In this document: positions 41,643 to 51,057 of the stretch, piece after piece
Numbering within the stretch: position 1 is the first letter of the stretch
How the letters are laid out: every line of letters begins with the position of its first letter
DNA from: Clostridiaceae bacterium
GTDB taxonomy: Bacteria; Bacillota; Clostridia; TANB77; CAG-508
DNA: 64,000 bases
Assembly (NCBI GenBank): GCA_021771025.1
Contig: JAETPW010000003.1
Span: forward strand, 134,279-198,278
Direction: 5' to 3'
The notes under the pieces: generated by a model
The model's database searches: none
The model's input: the letters and a program-made list of their open reading frames with translations, nothing else
Told to the model about the DNA's origin: nothing
Position numbers and translations under genes: made by a program

Positions 41643-43715
41643 ATGAGAAAAAAGGCAAAACAAAATTCAGGAATTACCTTAATTGCCTTAGTAATTACAG
41701 TTCTAGTCATCATCATTTTAGCTAGCATAGGACTGACCAGCGGAATATCAACGGTAAAATCAGCAAGATTCACAGAATTTACCACAGAAATGAAAATCAT
41801 GCAAATCAAATTAAATGAACTAGCAGGTCTTTACGAAGACAATGCCAAAATTGTTCTAGGGAGCCAAACCTATGTCGGCAAAGGAAACAACGAAGCAGGA
41901 GAAATAGGCATACAAGATATTGGGGAAGCACTATCAGACAGTCAAAAACAAATCTTAACCGTACCAGAAGTAGCTGACATCTTAAAAGAAAAAGGAGAAA
42001 ATAACCAAACAGCACTTGACGAAATCAAAAAGGGATTTCGCTATTGTAGCCAAAACTTCATCAATAATAGCTTAGAAATGGGCGGAATTACAAGAGACTA
42101 TTTAGTCAATGTAAAAGAGCGTATTCTCATTAGCGCAGAAGCCTTTTCCTACCAAGGAACCAATTATTATATGTTAGAACAAATGGATGATGGACTTTAT
42201 AATGTAAATTATAACAACCAAACACAAGGTAAAATAACAAATTTTACCCCAAAATTAGAAACATTAGGGGATGAAAAGTGGAGAATTACCATTCAAAATA
42301 TTGCTTATGAAGATCCCAATAAAAATTATATCAATGATCGAAATTTACAAGTAAAATATCAAATAGAAGGAAAAAATTATTCCGAAGCAACCATCAATGA
42401 TTTAAGTTTCATCGTAACACAGCCGGGAACTTACAAAATTAAATTGGTCCATGGAGATGAAGTAACCTCCGTAGAAAAAACACTCATCATTCGTAGCCGA
42501 AAGGGAAATTGGGACGGAACAGTCAATTCACCTAGATTAGGCGAAGGAATGATCCCGATAAAATATGACGAAACACAAAATAGCTGGGTAATTACCAATG
42601 AAAATGACCCTGAATGGTATCACTATGAAACAGAAAATAAAAAATGGGCCAATATCATGTTAAGTGATGGAAAATATAGTACTACGAAAGCCAATGAATA
42701 CCAAACAGATGGAACAACAAAAGTAGAAACTCAAGAACTAGGAAGTATGTTTGTTTGGATCCCTCGTTATGAATACAAATTAACCTATTATACCAATGCC
42801 AATAAAACAGTAGAAAGTCAAACAAAAACTTCTTACGGAAAAATAGATATACACTTTATCGAAAACACATCAAGAAAAAATACCGAAGAAGAAAACTACC
42901 GTATTCACCCAGCATTTACCAATGACGTAGACGCAGGTGGCTGGAATAAAGAAATAACCGGTTTATGGGTAGCTAAATTTGAAACTAGTATGGAAACCAA
43001 TGGAACGCCAACAGAAGTACCTAACTTAAGTGTAGGAGATGTAACAACCAATGATTCAATTAAAGCAGTAAGCAAACCCGGAAGAAGTAGCTGGTGCTAT
43101 ATCTCAATAGGAAACAGTTATACCAACGGATATGAATTCAATCGTGCAAACGAAAGCCATCTAGTAAAAAATAGTGAATGGGGAGCAGCAGTCTATTTAA
43201 CCTATAGTCCATTAGGAATAAACCAAAAAGTAGCCGATGGCGACATGACCAAAGCCTATGCAGGCGGGGGAACAGGCAACTACTACTTAGAACATCAAAA
43301 CCAATCCAGCACCGGAAATATGTACGGGATTTATGACTTAGGAGGTTTTGCTTGGGATTACACAGCAAACTTCATTAGCAGTAATAATGCTAAACTAAGC
43401 AATTACGGAAACTCCTTTGCTAATTTAACCAAAAGCAACAAATACGTAACCATATATCCGGGAGGAGAAGAACAAAATGCAGACATCAGTAAAAGTTATC
43501 ACGGCTGGGCAAATATTCATGGAGATGCCATCTACGAAACCTCAACTAATGTAGGACCATCACCAAATCATGCCACTGGCTGGGAAGGTTCAACATCAGA
43601 CGAAGATAGTTCAGATGAACCATTTTTCTCCAGAAACAACTTATTTAAATTTACCGATACTCCAGGTGGACGAATGGATACAAGAACCTACCGAGTAACC
43701 TTAGTAACAGACTAA
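41643..43715 (+). CDS. Pilin-like N-terminus with C-terminal FGE-sulfatase-like domain, surface protein
   Basis: 690 residues. The N-terminus NSGITLIALVITVLVIIILASI is a prepilin-type segment with Gly before the cleavage site but Ala, not Glu, at position 5. A helical stalk follows (FTTEMKIMQIKLNELAGLYE), then a beta-rich middle (about 190-290) and a long C-terminal domain of the formylglycine-enzyme/C-type-lectin fold (SMFVWIPRYEYK; GGWNKEITGLWVAKFETS; WGAAVYLTYSPLG; NMYGIYDLGGFAWDYTANF; DTRTYRVTLV). The end shows no variable-region signature. Strong SD (AAAGGAGG). No pilus assembly genes are near. It is the intact relative of the 38697 pseudogene. Confidence 0.78.
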   Translation: MRKKAKQNSGITLIALVITVLVIIILASIGLTSGISTVKSARFTEFTTEMKIMQIKLNELAGLYEDNAKIVLGSQTYVGKGNNEAGEIGIQDIGEALSDSQKQILTVPEVADILKEKGENNQTALDEIKKGFRYCSQNFINNSLEMGGITRDYLVNVKERILISAEAFSYQGTNYYMLEQMDDGLYNVNYNNQTQGKITNFTPKLETLGDEKWRITIQNIAYEDPNKNYINDRNLQVKYQIEGKNYSEATINDLSFIVTQPGTYKIKLVHGDEVTSVEKTLIIRSRKGNWDGTVNSPRLGEGMIPIKYDETQNSWVITNENDPEWYHYETENKKWANIMLSDGKYSTTKANEYQTDGTTKVETQELGSMFVWIPRYEYKLTYYTNANKTVESQTKTSYGKIDIHFIENTSRKNTEEENYRIHPAFTNDVDAGGWNKEITGLWVAKFETSMETNGTPTEVPNLSVGDVTTNDSIKAVSKPGRSSWCYISIGNSYTNGYEFNRANESHLVKNSEWGAAVYLTYSPLGINQKVADGDMTKAYAGGGTGNYYLEHQNQSSTGNMYGIYDLGGFAWDYTANFISSNNAKLSNYGNSFANLTKSNKYVTIYPGGEEQNADISKSYHGWANIHGDAIYETSTNVGPSPNHATGWEGSTSDEDSSDEPFFSRNNLFKFTDTPGGRMDTRTYRVTLVTD

Positions 43716-43815
43716 TCAGAAAAAAAGGTTAACCAAAATGTGAACATCAATAATTGATGAGAAAAATAGTTTCACTTTTCCACCACCCCAAAAAAACGTT
43801 TATCATAAAAACATT

Positions 43816-43860
43816 AAAAATAGAGTAAATAAACCAGTTAAGGATATTTACTCTATTTTT
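43816..43860 (+). terminator. Terminator of the pilin-like gene
   Basis: AAAAATAGAGTAAATA / TATTTACTCTATTTTT, 13-base loop, about 100 bases after the stop. Confidence 0.75.
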
Positions 43861-43892
43861 ACTTTCTTAAAAAAGTTACTCAATAAAGTCAT

Positions 43893-44105
43893 TTCACAAA
43901 AGTAGCTCCCCAATGAGGAGTCTCTCCTATCGTATTGTCTATGAATTTATGCCTGACAGTTCCCGAAGACCCGCGTTAGGCTTAAAAACCGATAACAGGC
44001 TCCTTGTTAGGGACCTAAGGTTTTTAAAAAGACCCTGCTATGGAAGGCTAAATTCATAGACAATACGATAGGAGAGACTCCTCATTGGGGAGCGGACTCA
44101 TTCCT
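43893..44105 (-). repeat. Giant palindromic element, 45-bp perfect stem with TGAGTCCGCTC/GAGCTACTTT ends
   Basis: Arm 43905-43949 is the exact reverse complement of 44049-44093; pairing continues four more bases after a bulge (GCCT/AGGC). The ~90-base interior has a further stem (TTAAAAACC with GGTTTTTAA). On the minus strand the borders are AATGAGTCCGCTC and GAGCTACTTTTG, the same as those of the 24.7 kb element, but the stem sequence is unrelated. It separates two convergent genes. Confidence 0.85.
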
Positions 44106-44123
44106 CAAAAATTAATTTAAAAA

Positions 44124-44987
44124 TCAAACAGGATCAACATGAACAATCGTCTTATAAACCATATCCAAAGCAGTAACATTTTTTTCCAAACTATCAGCCA
44201 AACGATGACTTTCAAAAGTACTCATATTTCCATCCAAACAAATCGTTAAAAAAATCATATACTTTGCTCCCACAGGAGAAGAAGACAAACTGCGAATAGA
44301 TTTAATCTCCGGATAAGCACGAGACAAATCTAAAATTAAATCTTTCGTTTTTTCATCAACCGAAATATCCATAAGCACATTGTAGCTTTCCATAAAAATA
44401 CTAATTCCTGTATAGCAAATCCAAATCGAAATACCAATTCCCACAATACTATCAAACCAATAAATATGCCATAAAGTAAGAATCACAGAAACTAACGTAA
44501 AACTAGTTACAATACAATCATTTCGGTGATCTTTCATGTTAGCTTCTAACAAAATATTATTAAACTGCTTAGCAGCTTTTTTCGTATAAACATATAAGCC
44601 TAATTTAGTGATAATAGTAGCCATACACACAACCACTAAAAACCACGAAAAAGTAAGTTCACTCCCAAAAATGAAAACCATAACAGAATCATATAACAAT
44701 TTAGCCGAAACCACAATCATCGAAAGACCAATAAACATGGAAAAAATATATTCTGCTTTTCCATGACCAAAATTATGAGAATCATCTTTAGGAACACTAG
44801 CAATTTTATTCCCAATAAAAGTCATGAGTGAAGCAAAAATATCACCAGCACTATTTACACTATCGGCAATCATCGCTTGGCTGTGACTAACAAAACCAAC
44901 AATAGCCTTAATAATCAGCAAAAAAACATTGCCAATAATGCCATAAATTCCAGCTTTTTTTGTTGTTACATAGCGTTCTTCTTCCAT
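44124..44987 (-). CDS. Cation diffusion facilitator (CDF) family transporter
   Basis: 287 residues with six membrane helices. Helix 2 reads SQAMIADSVNSAGDIFASLM with the metal-site Asp and Asn/Asp, and helix 5 has MKDHRNDCIVTSFTLVSVIL with His and Asp; GHGKAEYIFSMFIGL follows helix 2. The C-terminal cytoplasmic domain is present (KDLILDLSRAYPEIKSIRSL). It exports divalent metals (Zn, Mn or Fe) by proton antiport; the D-N/H-D pattern hints at Mn or Fe rather than strict Zn, without certainty. AAAGGATGG precedes the start. Confidence 0.92.
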   Translation of the reverse strand: MEEERYVTTKKAGIYGIIGNVFLLIIKAIVGFVSHSQAMIADSVNSAGDIFASLMTFIGNKIASVPKDDSHNFGHGKAEYIFSMFIGLSMIVVSAKLLYDSVMVFIFGSELTFSWFLVVVCMATIITKLGLYVYTKKAAKQFNNILLEANMKDHRNDCIVTSFTLVSVILTLWHIYWFDSIVGIGISIWICYTGISIFMESYNVLMDISVDEKTKDLILDLSRAYPEIKSIRSLSSSPVGAKYMIFLTICLDGNMSTFESHRLADSLEKNVTALDMVYKTIVHVDPV

Positions 44988-45120
44988 GATTCATCCATCC
45001 TTTAACCATAAAAATATCCCATTTTACTTAAGATCTATTTCTTCTTTTTTATTCGGGTTTAGCAACGATTATACCACAAAAAAAGAAAAAAGCAATAAAA
45101 TGAAAAAATATTTTCTTTCA

Positions 45121-45149
45121 TTGACCAATTAATCAATTTTTGATATACT
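45121..45149 (+). promoter_or_regulatory. Promoter of priA
   Basis: TTGACC, 17 bp, TATACT, 25 bases before the start codon. Confidence 0.8.
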
Positions 45150-45173
45150 AAACCAACAAGAAAAGGAGTTAAT

Positions 45174-47408
45174 ATGATCGCAGAAGTAATCATTAATCGC
45201 AATGCCAAAAACTTAAACCGAACATTCGACTATCATATTCCCACCAAATGGGAAGATGTTATTTCAGTGGGAACAAAAGTATTAATTCCCTTTGGAAGGC
45301 AAAAAGAATTAGAAGAAGGGTTTGTAGTAGCCTTAAAAGAAAAATCAGAATTCCCCACAAAAGACATTGCTAAACTAGAAGAATGTTTACAAGAAGAGCA
45401 AATCAAACTAGCCAGATGGATGGCAAAACGCTATTTTTGTCAAGTATCTGAATGTATTAAACTAATGCAAACCCCGGGAACACGAAACAAAAAAAGCGAA
45501 AATCGTATTGGAGACAAAACTATACAAGTAGTTTATCTAGCCAAAAGCAAAGAAGAAATCAATTTGCTCATTGAAACAGAAAAAATAAAATCACCCAAAC
45601 ACCAAAGAATTCTCAATTTTGTAGCCGACAATGAGGGATGTACCATTAGCGAAATAGAGATGTTCACCGAAGGCTCAAGGGCAGTTGTCAATACCTTAAT
45701 CAAACATGAATATTTAGAATTAGTTGAACAAAAAATAGAAAGAGACCCCTTAAAGAATAAACAAGTAGAAAAAAGCACAAAATACTCATTAACAGAGGAA
45801 CAAAAAAAAGCATTTGAGGCGATACAAAAAGCAAGTAAAGAAAATCGCTTTGAAGAATTTCTATTATTTGGAATCACAGGGTCAGGAAAAACCGAAATCT
45901 ATCTACAGACAATAGAAGAAGTAATTCAAAAAGGAAAAACAGCCATTGTACTCGTTCCAGAAATATCGCTAACTCCCCAAATCATAGAACGATTTATCGC
46001 AAGGTTTGGCAAAGAATCCATCGCTGTTCTTCACAGCAAATTATCCATCGGAGAAAGACACGATGAATGGATAAAAATCAAAGAAGGAAAAGCCAAAATT
46101 GTTATCGGAGCAAGATCAGCTATTTTTGCCCCTATCCAAAACTTAGGTATCATTATCATTGATGAAGAACACGATAGTTCTTACCAATCAGAGTCGTCAC
46201 CAAAATACCAAGCAAAAGAAATAGCCAGAAAATTAGCTAAACAAAATCAAATTCCTTTAGTATTAGGAAGTGCAACCCCTGATTTAACCACTTACCAAAA
46301 TGCACTAAACAAACAAACTACCCTACTTACCTTAAGTCAAAGAGCAAATCAAGCTCATCTACCAAAAGTAGAAATCATTGATTTAAAACAAGAACTAGCA
46401 GAGGGAAATCATTCTATGTTAAGTAGAGAACTCTATCAATCCATTGAGCAAAACATCAACGATAAAAATCAAACCATTCTATTTTTAAATCGCAGAGGAT
46501 TTTCTACTTTTATTATGTGCAGAGACTGTGGATACACCGTGAAGTGTAAAAATTGTAATATCAGCATGACATACCATCGCAAAGAAAATAAATTAAAATG
46601 TCATTATTGTGGACAAGAAAGCCCAGTAGTCACCATTTGCCCAGAATGTGGAAGTCAGAAAATTCGCTATTTCGGAACAGGAACACAAAAACTAGAAGAA
46701 GAAATTCATAAACAATTTCCCAGTGCTAGTACCATACGCATGGACATTGACACCGTAAGCAAAAAAAATTCACACGAAAAGATATTAAGTGATTTTCAAG
46801 AAAAACAAATGGACATCCTAATCGGAACACAAATGGTAGTCAAAGGGCATCATTTTCCGAAAGTTACCCTAGTGGGAGTAATTGCTGCCGATAGTTCATT
46901 AGGAATAGACGATTACCGAGCAAATGAAAGAACATTCCAAATCTTAACCCAAGTAGCAGGAAGAGCAGGAAGAGAGGCGCTACCGGGAAAAGTCATCATT
47001 CAAACCTACAATCCAGACCATTTTAGTATACAGGCAGCCCAAAAACAAGATTACCAAACTTTCTTTGAAACAGAAATTGCTTTACGAAACCAGTTGAAAT
47101 ATCCGCCATTTTGCGATATAATAGTAATTGGGATAAGCAGTTCAGAAGAAGAAAAGAACCAAAAAATAGGAAATTGGATATACCAAAAATTACTAAATCT
47201 ATTGCCTAAATCAGAATATGCCATCTTTAAACCAATGCCAGCACCCATTGATAAAATTCAAAATCGTTATCGCTGGCGAATTATCCTAAAAGGCAACATG
47301 AATCAGCAAACCAATGAACAATTAAACAAATTAATGGAAATCATTACCCAAAAAAATCAAAAAGACATTCGTGTAACCATTGACGTTAACCCAAATTACA
47401 TGAATTAA
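45174..47408 (+). CDS. priA: Primosomal protein N' (replication restart helicase PriA)
   Basis: 744 residues. N-terminal DNA-binding domain (VIINRNAKNLNRTFDYHIP; PFGRQKELEEGFV), Walker A GITGSGKTEIYLQ, DEEH box IIDEEHDSSYQSE, zinc-binding part with eight Cys (CRDCGYTVKCKNC ... CHYCGQESPVVTICPECGS, in parts), and helicase motifs V/VI (LIGTQMVVKGHHFP; QVAGRAGREALPG). It reloads the replisome at stalled forks. Heads the priA-def-fmt cluster. Confidence 0.97.
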   Translation: MIAEVIINRNAKNLNRTFDYHIPTKWEDVISVGTKVLIPFGRQKELEEGFVVALKEKSEFPTKDIAKLEECLQEEQIKLARWMAKRYFCQVSECIKLMQTPGTRNKKSENRIGDKTIQVVYLAKSKEEINLLIETEKIKSPKHQRILNFVADNEGCTISEIEMFTEGSRAVVNTLIKHEYLELVEQKIERDPLKNKQVEKSTKYSLTEEQKKAFEAIQKASKENRFEEFLLFGITGSGKTEIYLQTIEEVIQKGKTAIVLVPEISLTPQIIERFIARFGKESIAVLHSKLSIGERHDEWIKIKEGKAKIVIGARSAIFAPIQNLGIIIIDEEHDSSYQSESSPKYQAKEIARKLAKQNQIPLVLGSATPDLTTYQNALNKQTTLLTLSQRANQAHLPKVEIIDLKQELAEGNHSMLSRELYQSIEQNINDKNQTILFLNRRGFSTFIMCRDCGYTVKCKNCNISMTYHRKENKLKCHYCGQESPVVTICPECGSQKIRYFGTGTQKLEEEIHKQFPSASTIRMDIDTVSKKNSHEKILSDFQEKQMDILIGTQMVVKGHHFPKVTLVGVIAADSSLGIDDYRANERTFQILTQVAGRAGREALPGKVIIQTYNPDHFSIQAAQKQDYQTFFETEIALRNQLKYPPFCDIIVIGISSSEEEKNQKIGNWIYQKLLNLLPKSEYAIFKPMPAPIDKIQNRYRWRIILKGNMNQQTNEQLNKLMEIITQKNQKDIRVTIDVNPNYMN

Positions 47409-47437
47409 AAAATAAAAAAAACAAAAAGGAGGAGAAT

Positions 47438-47914
47438 ATGGCGATACGTAATTTACGCTTAGAAGGAGACGAAATCTTAACCAAAAAATCAAGAGAAGTA
47501 GAGGTAATCGATGAAAAAATACAAACTTTGATCGACGATATGATTGACACTCTTCACAAATATAACGGAGTAGGATTAGCTGCCGTACAAGTAGGAGTAT
47601 TAAAACGAGTAGTCGTTATTGACTTATACGATGGCAATGACCCAATCGTATTAATTAATCCAGTGATCATCAAAACAAAAGGGGAACAAGAAGTAGAAGA
47701 AGGATGCTTAAGTTTTCCGAATCAATTTGCCAAAATAATACGCCCAGCAGAAGTAATTGCAGAATATACAGACAGAGAAGGAAAACGCATGAGAGTAACC
47801 GCAAAAGAACTTTTAGCCCAAACCATATCTCATGAAACAGATCACTTAGAAGGCGAATTATTTATGGATAAAATTATACCAGGAACTTTAGAATACTTAG
47901 AACCAGAAAAATAG
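47438..47914 (+). CDS. def: Peptide deformylase
   Basis: 158 residues. The three motifs are GVGLAAVQVG (motif 1), EEGCLSFP (metal Cys) and HETDHLEG (two metal His and the catalytic Glu), the last preceded by the usual LLAQTIS-type segment. Removes the formyl group from N-terminal Met of new proteins. Strong SD (AAAGGAGG); follows priA by 29 bases. Confidence 0.97.
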   Translation: MAIRNLRLEGDEILTKKSREVEVIDEKIQTLIDDMIDTLHKYNGVGLAAVQVGVLKRVVVIDLYDGNDPIVLINPVIIKTKGEQEVEEGCLSFPNQFAKIIRPAEVIAEYTDREGKRMRVTAKELLAQTISHETDHLEGELFMDKIIPGTLEYLEPEK

Positions 47915-47990
47915 TGTCCAATGGGGGCGTTTCTGTTTTGGACAAAAAAGCAAAATTGTCCAAATAGGGACGTTTCTTTTTGGGACAAAA
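47915..47990 (+). repeat. GTCCAATGGGGGCGTTTCTG repeat element
   Basis: Two direct half-units, TGTCCAATGGGGGCGTTTCT...GGACA and TGTCCAAATAGGGACGTTTC...GGGACA, starting right after the def stop codon. Related to the 4.5, 6.8, 40.2 and 55.4 kb elements. Confidence 0.7.
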
Positions 47991-48096
47991 ATCAAATGAA
48001 AAAACGTTCAACAATCATATCCATCAGAAAGTAAGTTAAACCAATAGAGAGGTAAAGCATAACGGTCTTAAAAAATTGAGATAGGAGGAAAAAACA

Positions 48097-49065
48097 GTGA
48101 ATATCATTTTTATGGGAACCCCTGATTTTGCCAAAGAAAGTTTAAAAAGGTTAAGCAAAACAAAACACACCATTTTAGCCGTAGTAACTAACCCAGATAA
48201 ACCAAAAGGAAGAGGAATGAAAGTAATCTCTTCCCCAGTAAAAGAATTTGCCATAGCTAACAACATCCCAGTATATCAACCAACGAAAATAAAAAATAAT
48301 CCGGAATTTATCGAGCAAATGAAAAGATTAAAACCCGATTTATTTTGTGTAGTAGCTTATGGAAAAATCCTTCCAGAAGAATTATTAACTATTCCTCCAT
48401 TAGGGGCGATCAACGTACATGGTTCGCTTTTGCCAAAATATAGAGGAGCAGCGCCTATTCAATGGGCTGTCTTAAAGGGAGATAAAACCACAGGAATTAC
48501 TACCATGTATATGGATGTAGGCATGGATACAGGCGATATGATTCTCAAAGAAGAAGTAGAAATCGGCAAAAACGAAACAACAGGAGAATTATGGGATAAA
48601 TTAGCAAAACTAGGAGGAAAGCTATTAGTAGAAACAGTAAATCTCATCGAAGAAGGAAAAGCACCAAGGGAAAAACAAGGGGACGATTATACCGTAGCTC
48701 CTATGCTTTCCAAAGAAATGGCACAAATCCACTGGGATAAACAAACAGCTAGAGAAATCCATAATTTAGTAAGAGGATTAAACCCAATCATGGGTGCATA
48801 CACTTTTTTCCATGGTAAAAAAATAAAGTTTTGGAAAGTAGAGATAGTAGAAGCGGAAAAAGAAATGAAGGCAGAAATTAAAAGTTCTGCTCCAAATGGT
48901 ACAGTTGTATTTTCTAATGCCAAAGAGGGACTTTGGATAAAAACCAAAGAAGGAATGTTATCTGTTTTGGAAATTCAAGGGGAAAATGCGAAAAGAATGT
49001 CGATACAAGAATACTTAAGAGGAAATCCAATTGATGAAGGGGAAAGATTTGAACCACCTTTATAG
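48097..49065 (+). CDS. fmt: Methionyl-tRNA formyltransferase
   Basis: 322 residues from a GTG with AGGAGG upstream. MGTPDFAKESLKRL at the start, the catalytic region NVHGSLLPKYRGAAPIQWAV (Asn, His) with Asp in MDVGMDTGDM, and a C-terminal OB-like domain. It formylates Met-tRNA-fMet, the step undone later by def next to it. The usual rsmB does not follow. Confidence 0.97.
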   Translation: MNIIFMGTPDFAKESLKRLSKTKHTILAVVTNPDKPKGRGMKVISSPVKEFAIANNIPVYQPTKIKNNPEFIEQMKRLKPDLFCVVAYGKILPEELLTIPPLGAINVHGSLLPKYRGAAPIQWAVLKGDKTTGITTMYMDVGMDTGDMILKEEVEIGKNETTGELWDKLAKLGGKLLVETVNLIEEGKAPREKQGDDYTVAPMLSKEMAQIHWDKQTAREIHNLVRGLNPIMGAYTFFHGKKIKFWKVEIVEAEKEMKAEIKSSAPNGTVVFSNAKEGLWIKTKEGMLSVLEIQGENAKRMSIQEYLRGNPIDEGERFEPPL

Positions 49066-49084
49066 AAAAATGCTACAGGTAATG

Positions 49085-49103
49085 GCTCAGAGCTACTTTA
49101 GTG
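49085..49103 (+). repeat. Half copy of the GAGCTACTTTAG element end
   Basis: CTCAGAGCTACTTTAGTG shares 14 bases with the right end of the 24.7 kb element; no palindrome or left end is present. Confidence 0.5.
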
Positions 49104-49152
49104 TAGAACGACTCATAAGTAATAGAAAAATAAAAAATATTCAATAAACAGT

Positions 49153-49181
49153 TGTAAAACAGGCAAAAAATTGATATACTT
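49153..49181 (+). promoter_or_regulatory. Promoter of the asp23-nusB-xse operon
   Basis: TTGTAA, 17 bp, TATACT. Confidence 0.75.
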
Positions 49182-49243
49182 ATACCAATTAAGAATATCA
49201 ATTTTTTTGATTTTTCAGAAAAGAAGGAGTGAGAAGAAAAAAT

Positions 49244-49720
49244 ATGGAAGAAAACGAAAACAAAGAAGAAATCATAGAAGTAGAAAACATAGCAGAAGAT
49301 AAAGCAGAAAACGAAGGAATAGAAATTTCCAGTGATGTAATTGCCGTTATTAGCGGGGTAGCTGTCTCAGAAGTACAAGGAGTAGCTGCTATGTCAGGAG
49401 GTTTTGCTGGGGGAATAACAGAAGTATTAAGCGGAAAGAAAAATTTAGCCAAAGGAATCAAAGTAGATAAAACAGAAACCAGTGTTAAAATTGATGTTAA
49501 CATTATTGTTGAATATGGTTCACGTATTCCTGATGTAGCCTTTGAAATCCAAAATCGAGTAAAAAAAGCAGTAGAAGGAATGACGGGATTAAAGGTAGAA
49601 GAAGTTAATGTTCACGTACAAGGGGTTAACACAGAAACAGTACACCAAGAAGAAATCATAGAAGAAAATCCAGGAACAGAAGGAAAACCAGAAACCGGAG
49701 AGCAGGAAGACAACGGATAA
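49244..49720 (+). CDS. Asp23/Gls24 family envelope stress response protein
   Basis: 158 residues from the ATG at 49244 (the GTG at 49229 overlaps the SD). Acidic N-terminus, then the Asp23 core ISSDVIAVISGVAVSEVQGV, GGITEVLSGKK, VKIDVNIIVEYGSRIPDVAF and VNVHVQGV. Asp23 is a membrane-associated protein held by AmaP, encoded next. First gene of the conserved clostridial run to xseB. Confidence 0.92.
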   Translation: MEENENKEEIIEVENIAEDKAENEGIEISSDVIAVISGVAVSEVQGVAAMSGGFAGGITEVLSGKKNLAKGIKVDKTETSVKIDVNIIVEYGSRIPDVAFEIQNRVKKAVEGMTGLKVEEVNVHVQGVNTETVHQEEIIEENPGTEGKPETGEQEDNG

Positions 49721-49753
49721 AGCAAAAATAACCATAAAATAAAAGGGGAAAAA

Positions 49754-49776
49754 AGGAAACGAGAAAATCGTTTCCC
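49754..49776 (+). other. Small hairpin between asp23 and amaP
   Basis: GGAAACGA / TCGTTTCC with a 5-base loop, flanked by GGGGAAA and CCCCTAG. It could trim or lower transcription into amaP. Confidence 0.4.
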
Positions 49777-49830
49777 CTAGCCAAATAGGACAAGACTAAA
49801 GATAGTCAAAAAAAGAAAGGAAGAAAAGAA

Positions 49831-50382
49831 ATGAAAGTTGTAGAAAAAATCACATTAATCATTTATGCCAACATTATGCTAATATTATCCATCATAGCTT
49901 GTTTATTAGTATTTGGTTGGTTAGATATGGGAGTAGTAGGAAATATGATCCGCACTTATTTAACCACAGATCCTGGGTCAAAAATAGTATTAGGAGTAAG
50001 TGTTGTTTTCATCTTATTATCCATTCGTTGCATCTTTTTTGATCCAACATCAAAAGAGGAATTAAAAGATAAACAAGGCGTTTTATTAGAAAATGAAAAT
50101 GGAAAACTAATGATCTCCAAAGAAACCATTGAAAATTTAGTAGACTCAGTAGCCAGAACCTTTGAAGGAGCACAAGGGATCACCACAAGAGTTGAATTAG
50201 ACAAAGAAAACAATGTGAATATATTTGCTAATTTAGTGGTAAGCAGTGATGCTATCATCAAAGACTTATCCGCTAATTTACAAACAAAAATCAAAGAAAA
50301 AGTAAAAACAGCAACAGATTTAGAAGTAAAAGAGGTCAATATTACCGTTAAAAAAGTGGCTCCTACCACAGAACAAGCTTAA
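49831..50382 (+). CDS. amaP: Alkaline shock response membrane anchor protein AmaP
   Basis: 183 residues: two membrane helices (ITLIIYANIMLILSIIACLL and IVLGVSVVFILLSIRCIFF) and a C-terminal Asp23-like domain (LMISKETIENLVDSVARTFE; ITTRVELDKENNVNIFANLV). It anchors Asp23 at the membrane. AAGGAAG SD. Confidence 0.9.
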   Translation: MKVVEKITLIIYANIMLILSIIACLLVFGWLDMGVVGNMIRTYLTTDPGSKIVLGVSVVFILLSIRCIFFDPTSKEELKDKQGVLLENENGKLMISKETIENLVDSVARTFEGAQGITTRVELDKENNVNIFANLVVSSDAIIKDLSANLQTKIKEKVKTATDLEVKEVNITVKKVAPTTEQA

Positions 50383-50410
50383 GTTAAGGCAGGAGAGAAA
50401 GGAATAAAAA

Positions 50411-50614
50411 ATGGAAGATGTGAAAAAATTTTTAAGTAAATATTGTGGAGCCATCATTGGAATTATTATTGCCATTGTTATCTTAGCCACTAGATTATAT
50501 GATCTGATTATAGGTGTACTAGTGGTTTTAGCAGGAGCTTTTATTGGAAATTATGTACAACAAAATAAAGATGATGTCAAAACAAAATTAAAAAGATGGA
50601 TAGATAAAATGTAA
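50411..50614 (+). CDS. DUF2273 small membrane protein
   Basis: 67 residues with two close membrane helices ([20 protein letters not shown] and [17 protein letters not shown]). Always found with amaP and asp23; third member of the same membrane complex, function not known. Confidence 0.88.
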   Translation: MEDVKKFLSKYCGAIIGIIIAIVILATRLYDLIIGVLVVLAGAFIGNYVQQNKDDVKTKLKRWIDKM

Positions 50615-50643
50615 AAAAAGGCAAAAAGATAGGAGAAAAGAAA

Positions 50644-51048
50644 ATGAATCGTTCTACCATGAGAGAACAAACCTTCAAATTATTATATAGTTTGGAGATC
50701 CAAAAGCAAGAAAACAAAGAAGAGCAAATTGAGCTATTTTTAGAAAACCATGAAATCAAAAGCAAGGAAGGAATTGAATACCTTAAAGATGCGGTATTAG
50801 GCATAGAGCAAAATGAAACATTAATCAATCAAAAAATCAAAGAAAACTTAAAAGAAGGATGGAAAATGGAACGAATTTCAAAAGTAGACTTAACCATTCT
50901 TCGCTTAGCCATTTATGAAATCAAATACAACAAAATTCCCTATAAGGTAGCTATCAATGAAGCCGTTGAACTTGCCAAAAAATATGGAGAAGATAGTTCT
51001 CAAAACTTTGTCAATGGCATATTAGCCAGTATTGTGAAAGAAGGGTAA
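50644..51048 (+). CDS. nusB: Transcription antitermination factor NusB
   Basis: 134 residues, all-helical family pattern: [37 protein letters not shown] (in parts), [12 protein letters not shown] and [12 protein letters not shown]. With NusE (S10) binds boxA RNA in rRNA transcripts. Good SD (AGGAG). Confidence 0.96.
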   Translation: MNRSTMREQTFKLLYSLEIQKQENKEEQIELFLENHEIKSKEGIEYLKDAVLGIEQNETLINQKIKENLKEGWKMERISKVDLTILRLAIYEIKYNKIPYKVAINEAVELAKKYGEDSSQNFVNGILASIVKEG

Positions 51049-51057
51049 TCAAACAAG

